From positions 905,166-969,165 of the forward strand of contig BNCN01000002.1 in the NCBI GenBank assembly GCA_014656495.1: 64,000 nucleotides of DNA, given 5' to 3'. The first letter of the stretch is position 1. Every line of letters begins with the position of its first letter. Positions 27,143 to 35,407 of the stretch are shown one piece after another. The notes below the pieces were generated by a model. The model did not search any database. It was not told the origin of the DNA and saw only the letters and a program-made list of their open reading frames with translations. The translations under genes were made by a program, and so were the position numbers. The DNA comes from Comamonas sp. KCTC 72670 (GTDB lineage: Bacteria > Myxococcota > Myxococcia > Myxococcales > Myxococcaceae).

Positions 27143-27538
27143 CTACGGCGTCACGGGTGCATAGTGGGACGAGTTGCGCACCTCGATGTCCGTGCACTCC
27201 CCCGCGGCGTCCCACTTGAAGAGGATGCTGGAGCTCGGGCCGATGCCTTGGATCGCCGCGATCAAATTGGCGTCCATGCTGGAGCACGTCCCATAAACGC
27301 CCCAGGCGTCCCGGGCCTCGCAGACCATATAGGTCGCGCTCGCCCGGCGCGCAGTGGTGTGACAGCCAATGAACTGCAAGACGTCCGCACTGCTGCGCGC
27401 ATCCCCCAGGTTGCCGTTCGCATAGCGGTTGGTTGTGTCGACCGTGACACCAAAACTGAACTTGGCTCCGGCGTGTGCGGTACCAATCATCCCCAAGATT
27501 GCAAAAACAGCCGCGACCGGCTTCGTAAACAGCTTCAT
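27143..27538 (-). CDS. Small secreted protein
   Basis: A 131-residue protein with a clean Sec signal peptide (MKLFTKPVAAVFAILGMIGTAHA-GAKF). The mature part carries four cysteines (FIGCHTT, MVCEARDAWG, YGTCSSMD, GECTDIEV), probably paired. It reads as a small beta-rich domain and no family is recognised. Its upstream region is unusually AT-rich, suggesting a strong promoter. Exported; function unknown. Confidence 0.75.
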   Translation of the reverse strand: MKLFTKPVAAVFAILGMIGTAHAGAKFSFGVTVDTTNRYANGNLGDARSSADVLQFIGCHTTARRASATYMVCEARDAWGVYGTCSSMDANLIAAIQGIGPSSSILFKWDAAGECTDIEVRNSSHYAPVTP

Positions 27539-28118
27539 GCTGACCCCTCTTGTTTTCTGCGCCGACAGAAATGGTGAAACAACTGTGTCGGTCCAGAAAA
27601 TCTAGAATAAGTCGACAGAGCCGATCAATACTATTAATTCCAGAAAATGCCGTGACCCGCGAGGCGGGCCTCGTCAGGGCGCTGCCGCGTCGAGCTCCTT
27701 GTATCGCCACCTGGAGGGGCGTGCGCTGCGGCGGCGTGGGGCGCTCCGGGAGGGCAGGCGTCATGGGCTGGGTGCCGCCGCACCTGGAGTCGCGTGGAGT
27801 GCCCTGGGTGGGAAGTTTTTCTCCCCCGTCAAGGAAGGAAGTTCGCTTGGATGGGCATGTGTTGCCCTTGGAATCTGCGTGCCAATGGGTTGGCGTTGCC
27901 TCCGAGGCCTGTTCGCACCTCCCTCGGGTTGTATGTGTATGTTTTATGCGCGAAGCAGGGAGTGATTCTTTTTTCGCAGGGTGTCCGGGGCCGTTCGCCA
28001 GGCACGCGTACGACATGCACCGAAGGGAGGGCTCGCAAGGCTGCTCGGAGGTTGGCGAGCGCGTTGCAATTCGTCGCCGCAGCCGGAATCAACCGGCCGC
28101 TGAACCCGAGCATCGCCC
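27539..28118. promoter_or_regulatory. Divergent promoter region with AT-rich block
   Basis: About 580 bases between the small secreted protein and the spore-coat-U-like gene, with no supported gene. The first 110 bases are markedly AT-rich for this genome. They hold a nine-base direct repeat (TCCAGAAAA at 27592 and 27639) and, leftward, a plausible TTGATC...TAGATT promoter. The right half, near 27920-27980, is T-rich and probably contains the promoter of the protein-U-like gene. Confidence 0.45.
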
Positions 28119-28658
28119 ATGAACGCAATCAAGACCGCTGTCGCCGCCGTCACCGCCGCCGCTTCCCTCGCCGCCTTCTCGCCCGCCGAGGCCGCCACCG
28201 CCACCGCCAACCTGAACGTCACCGCCAACGTCGGTGGCTCCTGCAGCATCGGCTCGGGGATTGGCGGCGGCACGCTGAACTTCGGCACGTATGACCCCAT
28301 CATCGTGAACTCCGCGCTGGGCGTCGACCTGTTCGGCACGGGCACGCTGAGCGTGCAGTGCACCCTGCTCGGCACCGCGGTCATCACCCTGGGCCAGGGC
28401 CTGTACCCGGCCTCGGGCTCCACCGCGGCGGCGCCGCTGCGCCGGATGCGCAACACGGCCTCGGCGGACTTCCTCTCCTACAACCTGTACCAGGATGTGA
28501 CCCGCCTCATCGTGTGGGGCAACACCGCCGCCACGGGCCTCCCGTTCCTCGGCACGGGCCTGCCCGTCCCCGTGCTGGTGTACGGCACGGTTCCGCGTGG
28601 CCAGAACGTCCCCTCTGGCACCTACAACGACACCGTCGTCGCCACGATCACGTTCTGA
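28119..28658 (+). CDS. Spore coat protein U (SCPU) domain protein
   Basis: A 179-residue exported protein. The signal peptide is MNAIKTAVAAVTAAASLAAFSPAEA. The mature domain starts ATANLNVTANVGGSCSIG and contains NFGTYDPI, LSVQCTLLGTAVITLGQGLYP, RRMRN, LSYNLYQD, YGTVPRGQNVPSGTYNDTVVATITF, the fimbrial-like beta-sandwich of the SCPU family (Myxococcus protein U). It has two conserved cysteines. Myxococcus protein U is secreted and assembled on the spore surface late in development. A chaperone-usher role is known for other SCPU families; no chaperone or usher gene is adjacent here. Confidence 0.9.
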   Translation: MNAIKTAVAAVTAAASLAAFSPAEAATATANLNVTANVGGSCSIGSGIGGGTLNFGTYDPIIVNSALGVDLFGTGTLSVQCTLLGTAVITLGQGLYPASGSTAAAPLRRMRNTASADFLSYNLYQDVTRLIVWGNTAATGLPFLGTGLPVPVLVYGTVPRGQNVPSGTYNDTVVATITF

Positions 28659-28886
28659 TTCGGAGTCGTAGCGCGCTCGCAAGCGTCCCGTGTTCTGGAC
28701 TGGCGGCACCCGTGGCGCTGAGGTGTTGAGTCCAGGAAGACGTGGGGCGCTGGTTGTTCGCCGCGACGCAGGACCAGGCCTTCTTTCCGTCCCTGTTGAA
28801 GATGGAGTCCGGGGAGTCCCACCCCTCGCGGGTGGTCAACTCCTCGGCTCCGCAGGGGCTCCCTGGTCGACGTCGCGGGTCTGGCG

Positions 28887-29669
28887 TCAGCCAATCAACG
28901 GCGCCGCGCGGAGCTCGCCAAGAAAGCCCTGCGGCGTCATCCCTGTGAACGCGCGGAACTCCGCGATGAGGTGCGCCTGGTCGTAGTAACCCGCATCGGC
29001 GGCGATGCCCGCCCAGTGGGTGTGTTCATCCTCGAGAGCGGCGTGTAGCGCGCGATGGAAGCGGACGAGCTTGGCGAATGCCTTGGGGCTCACGCCAACG
29101 GTTTCACGGAACACCCGACGGAGATGCCTCGCGCTCACGCCGACGTCGACCGCGACGGCGTTCACGTTCGCGCTGGTGAGCCGCTCAGCGGCGTCGAGGG
29201 CGAATCGTGAGCGGGCGCTGCGTCCGTTCGCCAGCGAGAGGCGTTCGGCGATAGCGTTCTCCAGGATGGCGGCCGCCTCGGCCGTGCTGCGGGCGTCGCT
29301 GAGTCGATCCAGGAGCCGCCGGGCCGCGGCATCGCCCCACAGCTCTCCGAGCGCGACGGTGCCTCCGGCAATCGCGGCGGCCGGCACCCCGAGCACGGCC
29401 TCGTGCGAGCTCAGGTGAAGGCGCGCCCTCACGGTCCGTTGCCCGCGGCGAATGAGTTTTCGATGCACCTTCTGTCGTCCGCCGATCGCGTGTGCGTCGA
29501 GCCCGCCTCGGGTCGACGGTCCGAACCGCACGACGAGGTGGGCCTCCGGGCGCGGAATCAAGACGCCCGGCAGGTCGCGATCGCACTCGTCCACGTACAG
29601 CGCCGCGACGGCTGACGCGACCGATGCGCTCGGCGCGATGTGAAGGTGATGACCAGGGCGCGGGGGCAT
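28887..29669 (-). CDS. AraC-family transcriptional regulator
   Basis: A 260-residue regulator from ATG 29669; the frame is open to a TTG at 29735 that would overlap the neighbouring gene control region. The N-terminal DUF6597-like sensor half (VLIPRPEAHLVVRFGP) is followed by the HTH pair VNAVAVDVGVSARHLRRVFRETVGVSPKAFAKLVRF and AGYYDQAHLIAEFRAFTGMTPQGFL. Divergent from the NAD-dependent epimerase gene with about 100 bases between; likely its regulator. Confidence 0.85.
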   Translation of the reverse strand: MPPRPGHHLHIAPSASVASAVAALYVDECDRDLPGVLIPRPEAHLVVRFGPSTRGGLDAHAIGGRQKVHRKLIRRGQRTVRARLHLSSHEAVLGVPAAAIAGGTVALGELWGDAAARRLLDRLSDARSTAEAAAILENAIAERLSLANGRSARSRFALDAAERLTSANVNAVAVDVGVSARHLRRVFRETVGVSPKAFAKLVRFHRALHAALEDEHTHWAGIAADAGYYDQAHLIAEFRAFTGMTPQGFLGELRAAPLIG

Positions 29670-29769
29670 GCGATGACTTTGGCGCGCGCGCCGAGGTGGC
29701 GCAAGCGCCGGTGTGCGCGTGTCCGTTTTCTCCAATCTTGGACGTGTCGCGGATGGCTACGTTCCGCAC

Positions 29770-30597
29770 ATGAAAATCCTTGTCACCGGAGCGACCGGAA
29801 AAGTTGGCAGTCGGCTCACCCAGCGGCTCACCGAGCGCGGTTATTCAGTGCGCGCCCTCGTGCGTGAGCCGGCGCGCGCCGCTGGGCTGGACGCAGCGAG
29901 GGTGGAGCTCGTTCGGGGCGATCTGCTCGATGTGGACTCACTCTCGGCCGCGGTGCGCGGCGTTGACGCCGTCGTCCACTGCGCGGCTTTCTTCCGCGGC
30001 GCGACGCCCGAGCAAGCGCACGCGGTCAATGACCTGGGCACGCAGCACCTGGCGAGCGTCTCCCGCGCTGCTGCCGTGAAGCGCTTCATCTTCACGAGCA
30101 CGGGCCTGGTCTATGGCTCGAATGGGGGCCGCCTCGCCCACGAAGGGGACCCTTGCGCGCCGACTGCGGCATACCCGCTGAGCAAGCTTGCCGCCGAGCG
30201 TTTCCTCCTCGGAATCGAAGACCTCGACGTGCGCGTGCTTCGCCTGCCCTTCGTCTATGGCGACGGGGACCCTCACATCCAGGAGGTGCTACCGGTGATG
30301 CGGAGCTTCCCGGCGGCGCAGCGCATGTCGATTGGCCACCACGCCGACGTCGCACAGGCCATCGCTCGTTTGCTCGAGGCTCCTTCTCCCGCGCATCGCA
30401 TCTACAACGTCGTCGACGATGAAGCCCCCGACCTCGCCACGCTCTTCGCGGCGGTGGGGGCGCCACCACCTGACGGCTCGAACGCTGAGTTCGCGCGCGC
30501 TTTTGACGCGCTCATGGATGGGCGCCGCATCCGCGAAGACCTTGGCTTCAAGCCCCACTTCCCCCGCCTCGCCGAAGCGCTCGCCGCAGGTGCGTAG
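29770..30597 (+). CDS. NAD(P)-dependent epimerase/dehydratase-type oxidoreductase
   Basis: A 275-residue extended SDR. The cofactor motif is TGATGKVG (residues 6-13). The acidic strand end, GDLLDVDSL and VHCAAFF follow, and the Tyr-Lys pair is in AAYPLSKLAAE. ATG 29770 is chosen because the Rossmann strand begins at residue 2; a start at 29713 is possible but adds unrelated residues. Substrate unknown. Ends just before a strong hairpin. Confidence 0.88.
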   Translation: MKILVTGATGKVGSRLTQRLTERGYSVRALVREPARAAGLDAARVELVRGDLLDVDSLSAAVRGVDAVVHCAAFFRGATPEQAHAVNDLGTQHLASVSRAAAVKRFIFTSTGLVYGSNGGRLAHEGDPCAPTAAYPLSKLAAERFLLGIEDLDVRVLRLPFVYGDGDPHIQEVLPVMRSFPAAQRMSIGHHADVAQAIARLLEAPSPAHRIYNVVDDEAPDLATLFAAVGAPPPDGSNAEFARAFDALMDGRRIREDLGFKPHFPRLAEALAAGA

Positions 30598-30630
30598 CCG
30601 CGGCAGCGCTTCGGTACGCGGTTGGCGCGA

Positions 30631-30652
30631 AGGGCCCCCTCCGAGGGGCCCT
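30631..30652 (+). terminator. Terminator hairpin after the epimerase gene
   Basis: Perfect eight-base stem AGGGCCCC/GGGGCCCT with a six-base loop, 34 bases downstream of the stop codon. No U-tract. Confidence 0.6.
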
Positions 30653-30805
30653 GAGTGGGGGGCGGGACGGTGCCTGCCTCCCAGCGGGTGCTTCCCGCCT
30701 GGGGGGAGGCATCCGCCCGCCCGGCCGCTTCCTCGGGGCTGTCGTCTTCACTGAGGGGCCTGCCCATATTCACCGGCGTTCTTCACACCCATGGGGGAAG
30801 GCGCG

Positions 30806-31822
30806 ATGGCGAGGAAGATGAAAGCCGTGCAGGTGAAGCAGGCGAAGGGCCCGCTCGAGGTCGTGGAGCGAGACGTCCCCGAGCCCGGCCCCGGGCAGGT
30901 GCTCATCGCCGTGGACGCGTGCGGCGTCTGCCACAGCGATGCGATTACCAAGGAGGGGTGGATGCCCGTGCAGTACCCGCGGGTTCCTGGCCATGAAGTG
31001 GTGGGCCGTATCGACAAGGTAGGGCCCGGGGTGACGGCATGGAAGGTGGGCCAGCACGTGGGGGTGGGGTGGCACGGGGGCCACTGCGGCCAGTGCCCCG
31101 CGTGCCGCGTGGGCGACTTCGTCACCTGTGACTTCCAGCAGGTGTGCGGCATCAGCTACGACGGCGGCTACGCCGAATACATGCTCGCGCCGCAGGAGGC
31201 CTTGGCCCGCATCCCGGACGGCATGAAGTCCGAGGACGCCGCGCCGCTCTTGTGCGCGGGCGTGACGACGTTCAACTCCCTGCGGAACATGGGCGCGAAG
31301 CCGGGCTCCCTGGTGGCGGTGCAAGGCATTGGCGGCCTGGGGCACCTGGCCATCCAGTTCGCGCGCAAGCTGGGCTACCGCACCGTGGCCATCTCGCGCG
31401 GGGCGGACAAGCGGGAGCTGGCGACGGAGCTGGGCGCCCACGAGTACATCGACACGGAGAAGGGCGACGTGGGCAAGGCGCTTCAAGCCCTGGGCGGAGC
31501 GCGCGTCATCATGATGACCGCGTCGAGCAGCAGCCTGGCGGCGGACATGATTGGCGGCCTGGGCCGCGACGGTGTCCTGCTCTTGCTGGGGGCGGGCTCG
31601 GAGCCCATCCCCGTCACCAGTCTGCAGCTCATCTCGAAGCGTCAGCGCGTCCAGGGTTGGCCCAGCGGCGTTCCCCAGGACTCGCAGGACACGATGGACT
31701 TCAGCGCGCTCACGGGGGTGCGCTCCCAGAACGAGGTGTTTCCCCTGGAGCGCGCGGGCGAGGCCTTCGAGCGGATGATGAGCAACCACGCCCGTTTCCG
31801 CGTGGTGCTCAAGATGCGATGA
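30806..31822 (+). CDS. Zinc-dependent alcohol dehydrogenase (MDR family)
   Basis: A 338-residue medium-chain dehydrogenase. The catalytic zinc ligands are Cys42 and His63 (GHE motif in VPGHEVVG). The structural zinc lobe is Cys94-Cys97-Cys100-Cys108. The NAD-binding motif is GIGGLG. The Cys42-Gly-Val-Cys-His lineage resembles AdhA/AdhP ethanol dehydrogenases. ATG 30806 has GGGGGAAGG upstream; the earlier ATG 30791 would remove that site. Oxidises primary alcohols or reduces aldehydes. Single-gene unit. Confidence 0.92.
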   Translation: MARKMKAVQVKQAKGPLEVVERDVPEPGPGQVLIAVDACGVCHSDAITKEGWMPVQYPRVPGHEVVGRIDKVGPGVTAWKVGQHVGVGWHGGHCGQCPACRVGDFVTCDFQQVCGISYDGGYAEYMLAPQEALARIPDGMKSEDAAPLLCAGVTTFNSLRNMGAKPGSLVAVQGIGGLGHLAIQFARKLGYRTVAISRGADKRELATELGAHEYIDTEKGDVGKALQALGGARVIMMTASSSSLAADMIGGLGRDGVLLLLGAGSEPIPVTSLQLISKRQRVQGWPSGVPQDSQDTMDFSALTGVRSQNEVFPLERAGEAFERMMSNHARFRVVLKMR

Positions 31823-31905
31823 GCCGTGCGCCCGCCCCTCATGCTGGCGTCAGTCTGGGGGGAGGGCGCCACGCAACGGGGGCGCCGCGCTCGGTCTCCG
31901 CCGAG

Positions 31906-31930
31906 GTCCGGCTCCTGGGAGGGGCCGGAC
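31906..31930 (+). terminator. Terminator-like hairpin after alcohol dehydrogenase
   Basis: GTCCGGCTCC/GGGGCCGGAC stem (ten pairs with one wobble) and five-base loop, about 85 bases after the stop codon. Confidence 0.5.
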
Positions 31931-32452
31931 GCAGCGCGGTCATGCTGACGCCGTGCGACCGCTTCGATATCTACTGACTGGATGGCGCCCTTCGCCCGGA
32001 CGACCGCAGCTCACGCGGGAGCCGGGGGATTGTTCGTAGGCAAGGACGCTCCCGGTAGACGACGCCAGGGCGGACCTGCTGGGAGTGCGCCGGCGGCTTC
32101 CCCTCGAGCGGAGATGAAAACGCCCGGGAAATGTCCCATGGAATGACGGTCATGTGTCTCATTCCCGGGGGATGATTCTCCCCCCTCGCCCTCACGGGGC
32201 GAGGCTGGCGATGTAGCAGGTGTGGGCGTTACCCCCGTGCGAGAGCTCCTTCCCCGCCTCGAAGTCGTCCTGGACGCGCTCGAGGTGCAGCGCCTGGGTT
32301 CCGGAGCGCCGTAGCGGCATCCGCCCTCAATGGAGACCCGTGATTCCCAGGGAGGCTTCCTGGGGTCGTTGCGAGGGTCTGTCATTGCGGGTGGTCTTTG
32401 TAGGTGAGGCATTTCAATTTCACGCAGCATGTCCACGACAAGCGAGTCCACG
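31931..32452. other. Intergenic region with a hairpin-ended small minus-strand ORF
   Basis: No full-size gene. On the minus strand, 32192-32320 encodes a 42-residue peptide (QALHLERVQDDFEAGKELSH ... AHTCYIASLAP). Its stop codon sits within a perfect eight-base hairpin (CCTCGCCC/GGGCGAGG, 32184-32204), the position of a terminator. This looks like either a tiny gene or the 3' end of a decayed one. No family could be assigned. Confidence 0.35.
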
Positions 32453-33100
32453 ATGAAGCTTCCGGCAGGCTTACTCCTTCTTTCACTCTCCACCTGGGGC
32501 TGCGGCGGTACCGAGGTTCCCGGTTCACTCCATGGCGCGCTCGCTTCGTCGTCGGCGCAGGACGCGGCGCTCTCCGAGAGCGACCTCCAGTCCAGTGCCT
32601 TCCTGCCTCGGGAGGCCATCCTCATCACCCTGGAGGGAGATCCTCACTTCGCGGCGCTGATGCTCACCGACAAGCCGGGGGCCTGCCGCCGTTTCCAGGA
32701 GAACCGGCAGGCTCGCTGGGAGAAGGGGCTGGTCTTCGAGCTGGGCAAGGCAGACGGCTACACCGAGGACCCGTTCGAGGCGAATGCCCTCCCGCTGGAC
32801 GCCGGGCTCTACAAGGTCGTCCCCCACGACGACACGTCTTCGGGGCCCTTCCAGGACCGGTGGTCCATTGTCTTCACGGCGGATCGTGACGGGGCGTGCC
32901 GCAACCGGAGCTCCCTCGGGCCCGCGCGCGCTGGAGGCATCTACTTGAGCTCGCTCGACATGAGCGCAACCGGCGGCGCCAGGGGCGGCTACACCGTGGC
33001 GTTCGGCTCCAATCCGGTGCGCACGCGCCTGGGCACGTTCAACGCCACCCCCTGTGACATCCGCATCGAGGACATTCCCCCCGAATCCACCTGCGAGTAG
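32453..33100 (+). CDS. Putative lipoprotein, hypothetical
   Basis: A 215-residue product from ATG 32453 (alternative ATG 32429). The N-terminus MKLPAGLLLLSLSTWGCGG is a lipoprotein-type signal with Cys17 as the probable lipidated residue, although the -3 position is not ideal. The mature part has RFQENRQARWEKGLVFELGK, a repeated 'GPxxDRWSIVF' beta pattern and four cysteines (ACRR, GACRNR, PCDIR, STCE). No known family recognised. Exported. Confidence 0.65.
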   Translation: MKLPAGLLLLSLSTWGCGGTEVPGSLHGALASSSAQDAALSESDLQSSAFLPREAILITLEGDPHFAALMLTDKPGACRRFQENRQARWEKGLVFELGKADGYTEDPFEANALPLDAGLYKVVPHDDTSSGPFQDRWSIVFTADRDGACRNRSSLGPARAGGIYLSSLDMSATGGARGGYTVAFGSNPVRTRLGTFNATPCDIRIEDIPPESTCE

Positions 33101-33122
33101 CCTCCAGGGGGCGCTCTCGGCG

Positions 33123-33488
33123 TCACTGCCGTGCGGTCAGGGCGAAGGCCAGCATCAACGCGAGGGTGAGCGCCGCGTTCGCCTTGGGCTGCCAGTACTC
33201 GATGAAGAACACCGCGATGAGCAGCCACGCGACGCACGCCGTGATGGCAACCCCGAGGACCAGAGGCGCGCGCAGGAGCTCCGGCGCGCGCCTCGCCAGG
33301 AAGAGCCCGAGCGCACCCAGCACCACCTGGCCCAGCGCGAAGCTCGAGTGCAACCCGTAATACAGCGTCGTCTCCGCGCTCGGGGCGCGGACTCCGCGCA
33401 GGTGCTGAGACACGACGTCCGCGAGGAAGTGCATCGTGCCGGCGAAGGTCAGCCAGCCGAAGGCCGCGTGGATGAGGTACTTGTGCAT
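33123..33488 (-). CDS. Four-helix membrane protein
   Basis: A 121-residue protein from ATG 33488. It has four transmembrane helices (~6-25, ~45-65, ~72-92, ~98-117) with a conserved His in TMHFLADVV and HSSFALG. Resembles the small LIC_13387-like uncharacterised membrane family. It begins five bases after the SDR stop, so the two genes form an operon controlled by the divergent LysR. Confidence 0.75.
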   Translation of the reverse strand: MHKYLIHAAFGWLTFAGTMHFLADVVSQHLRGVRAPSAETTLYYGLHSSFALGQVVLGALGLFLARRAPELLRAPLVLGVAITACVAWLLIAVFFIEYWQPKANAALTLALMLAFALTARQ

Positions 33489-33493
33489 GTTCT

Positions 33494-34405
33494 TTACCCG
33501 AAGGCGACGTGCGTGAGCTGTTCCGACTCGTGCCACAAGCGCCGGGCGGTGGCGTCATCCGTGGCGCGCGGAGGCACCTTCGCTGGCACTGGGAAGCCCC
33601 GAGTCTCCCCCAGCTTGTCCGGCCCGTAATAACCGCCGCCCTTCGCGTCGGGGGAGGTCGCGGCGTAGAGCGTGGGCAGTGCGCCCTGTGCCGCGGGTTG
33701 GAACAGGAACCAGAGGAGCGAGCGCGCGATGCCAGCGGCACTCCAGCGGCCAGGGGCGTTGTGCAGCAGGTCGGTGCGCGAGATGCCCGGGTGTGCGGCG
33801 ATGCTGGTGATTCCCCAGTGATGGGCCTCCGCCCGGCGCTGCAGCTCGAAGGCGAACAGCAGGCCCGCGAGCTTTGATTGGCCATAGGCCTTCATCGGTG
33901 CGTAGCCACGCTGCGACTGAAGGTCGTCGAAGTCCATCATTCCTTCTCGCGCGGCGACGCTCGACAACGTGACGACGCGTGCATTGACGCCCTTGCGCAG
34001 CAGGGGCAGCAGGTGCGCCGTCAGCGCGAAGTGGCCCAGGTAGTTCGTTCCGAATTGCAGCTCGAAACCATCGGACGTCTGCTCCCGCTTGGGCGGCGTC
34101 ATCACCGCGGCGTTGTTGATGAGGAGGTCGACCTTGTCTGTCTGGTTCCGCAGCCGCGCGGCGAAGTCCGCCACCGACGCGAGGCTCGCGAGGTCGACCT
34201 GCTCGAACCGCACGCCCGCGGTGGGCACCTCGGCGTGGACCCTGGTGACGGCGTCGGCGCCTTTCTGTGGGTTCCGTCCGGCGATGATGACCTCGGCACC
34301 TGCTCGCGCCAGCGCGAGCGCGTCCTCGAGCCCGAGGCCCCCGGTACCGGTGATGACTGCGAGACGGCCGTGCTGCGAGGGGATGTTGGAGGTTTTCCAG
34401 TTCAT
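33494..34405 (-). CDS. Short-chain dehydrogenase (retinol dehydrogenase-like)
   Basis: A 303-residue SDR. The cofactor motif is TGTGGLG (about residues 19-25), NNAAV marks the core, and the catalytic pair is in YGQSKLAG. The C-terminal AAQGALPTLYAATSPDAKGGGYYGPD is typical of the RDH/WWOX-like group. ATG 34405 is chosen; the upstream extension to 34480 runs through the operator. It is the first gene of a two-gene unit with the membrane protein. Confidence 0.9.
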   Translation of the reverse strand: MNWKTSNIPSQHGRLAVITGTGGLGLEDALALARAGAEVIIAGRNPQKGADAVTRVHAEVPTAGVRFEQVDLASLASVADFAARLRNQTDKVDLLINNAAVMTPPKREQTSDGFELQFGTNYLGHFALTAHLLPLLRKGVNARVVTLSSVAAREGMMDFDDLQSQRGYAPMKAYGQSKLAGLLFAFELQRRAEAHHWGITSIAAHPGISRTDLLHNAPGRWSAAGIARSLLWFLFQPAAQGALPTLYAATSPDAKGGGYYGPDKLGETRGFPVPAKVPPRATDDATARRLWHESEQLTHVAFG

Positions 34406-34479
34406 GTCTGGTATGTAGCTGCCACCCTGGGCGCGAAAAAGAGCGTGCATCCAGACACACTGTCTGGGAATTTCAGACA
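34405..34479. promoter_or_regulatory. LysR operator with TGTCTGG half-sites
   Basis: The 74-base divergent region holds a perfect palindrome CCAGACA-CAC-TGTCTGG (34451-34467), plus a further TGTCTGG at 34405-34411 overlapping the SDR start codon and CAGACA at 34474-34479 touching the lysR start. Four copies of one half-site point to the adjacent LysR protein as the binder. Confidence 0.75.
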
Positions 34480-35379
34480 ATGAGCATCGACATCGACTCG
34501 CTGAAGGTCTTCGCCCGTGTCGCCGAGCTGCGGAGCTTCACCGAAGCGGCACGTCAGTTGGGCATCCCCAAGGCGCGTGCGTCGGCGAGGGTCCAGAGCC
34601 TGGAGTCCGAGCTGGGAACACAGCTTCTCCAACGCTCGACCCGCGTCGTCCGGCTTACGCCCGAGGGTGAGCTGCTGCTCAAGCGCACTCCGGCGTTTCT
34701 CGCGGAGGCGGAGGAGCTCGGGTCGCTCTTTCAATCCGGCCGCGTGCTGCGTGGCCGGGTGCGCATGGAGCTGCCGGTCATCGTCGCGCTCAAGTACGTC
34801 ATCCCCCGGCTGTCCGAGTTCCTGGCCCGGCACCCGCAGCTCCAGGTGGAGATCTGCGCGAGCGACCGAATCACCGCGGCGCTGCGCGAAGGCTTCGACC
34901 TGGTGCTGCGCATTGGCGCGGTGGCGGAGCCGGGCCTGGTCGGCCGGCGCATCGGCGAGTCCACCATGATGAATTGCGCGAGCCCGTCGTACCTGCGCCA
35001 GTACGGAACGCCGCGGACGCTGGAAGAGCTCCGCGCCCATTGGGTCGTCCATTACGCGGCGGATTCCGTCCCCAACTTCGAGTACCTCGATGGAGGGGTT
35101 TATCGGGAGCTGCCGATGCGCAGCATGCTCACGGTCGACAACTTCGAGGCGTATGAGGCGGCCTGCATCGCGGGTCTGGGAATCGTGCAGATTCCCCGTC
35201 ATGGCCTCGAGCGGCATGACAACCAGCTCGTCGAGATACTCCCCGAGTTCGTCGCGCGGCCCGCGCCCATGATGCTCCTGCACACGCACGGCCGCTCGGT
35301 GCCGCGCCGCGTGCGGGTGGTGATGAACTGGTTGATGGGCGCGCTCGCACCCATCGTCGGTGAGCTCGCGCCGCGGTGA
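34480..35379 (+). CDS. LysR-family transcriptional regulator
   Basis: A 299-residue LTTR. The HTH is complete (SLKVFARVAELRSFTEAARQLGIPKARASARVQSLESELGTQLLQRSTRVV), followed by an effector domain (ELPVIVALKYVIPRLSEFLARHPQLQVEICASD). Divergent from the SDR/membrane-protein operon, with repeated TGTCTGG half-sites in between, so autoregulation and control of that operon are likely. Inducer unknown. Confidence 0.92.
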   Translation: MSIDIDSLKVFARVAELRSFTEAARQLGIPKARASARVQSLESELGTQLLQRSTRVVRLTPEGELLLKRTPAFLAEAEELGSLFQSGRVLRGRVRMELPVIVALKYVIPRLSEFLARHPQLQVEICASDRITAALREGFDLVLRIGAVAEPGLVGRRIGESTMMNCASPSYLRQYGTPRTLEELRAHWVVHYAADSVPNFEYLDGGVYRELPMRSMLTVDNFEAYEAACIAGLGIVQIPRHGLERHDNQLVEILPEFVARPAPMMLLHTHGRSVPRRVRVVMNWLMGALAPIVGELAPR

Positions 35380-35407
35380 ACGCGGCTGGCGGCCCGCTCA
35401 CGTGGTG

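Noticed and set aside
32100..32175. Inverted CCCGGGAAATG/CATTCCCGGG as a riboswitch
   Set aside because: Imperfect arms with a long loop and no downstream gene at suitable distance; insufficient support.
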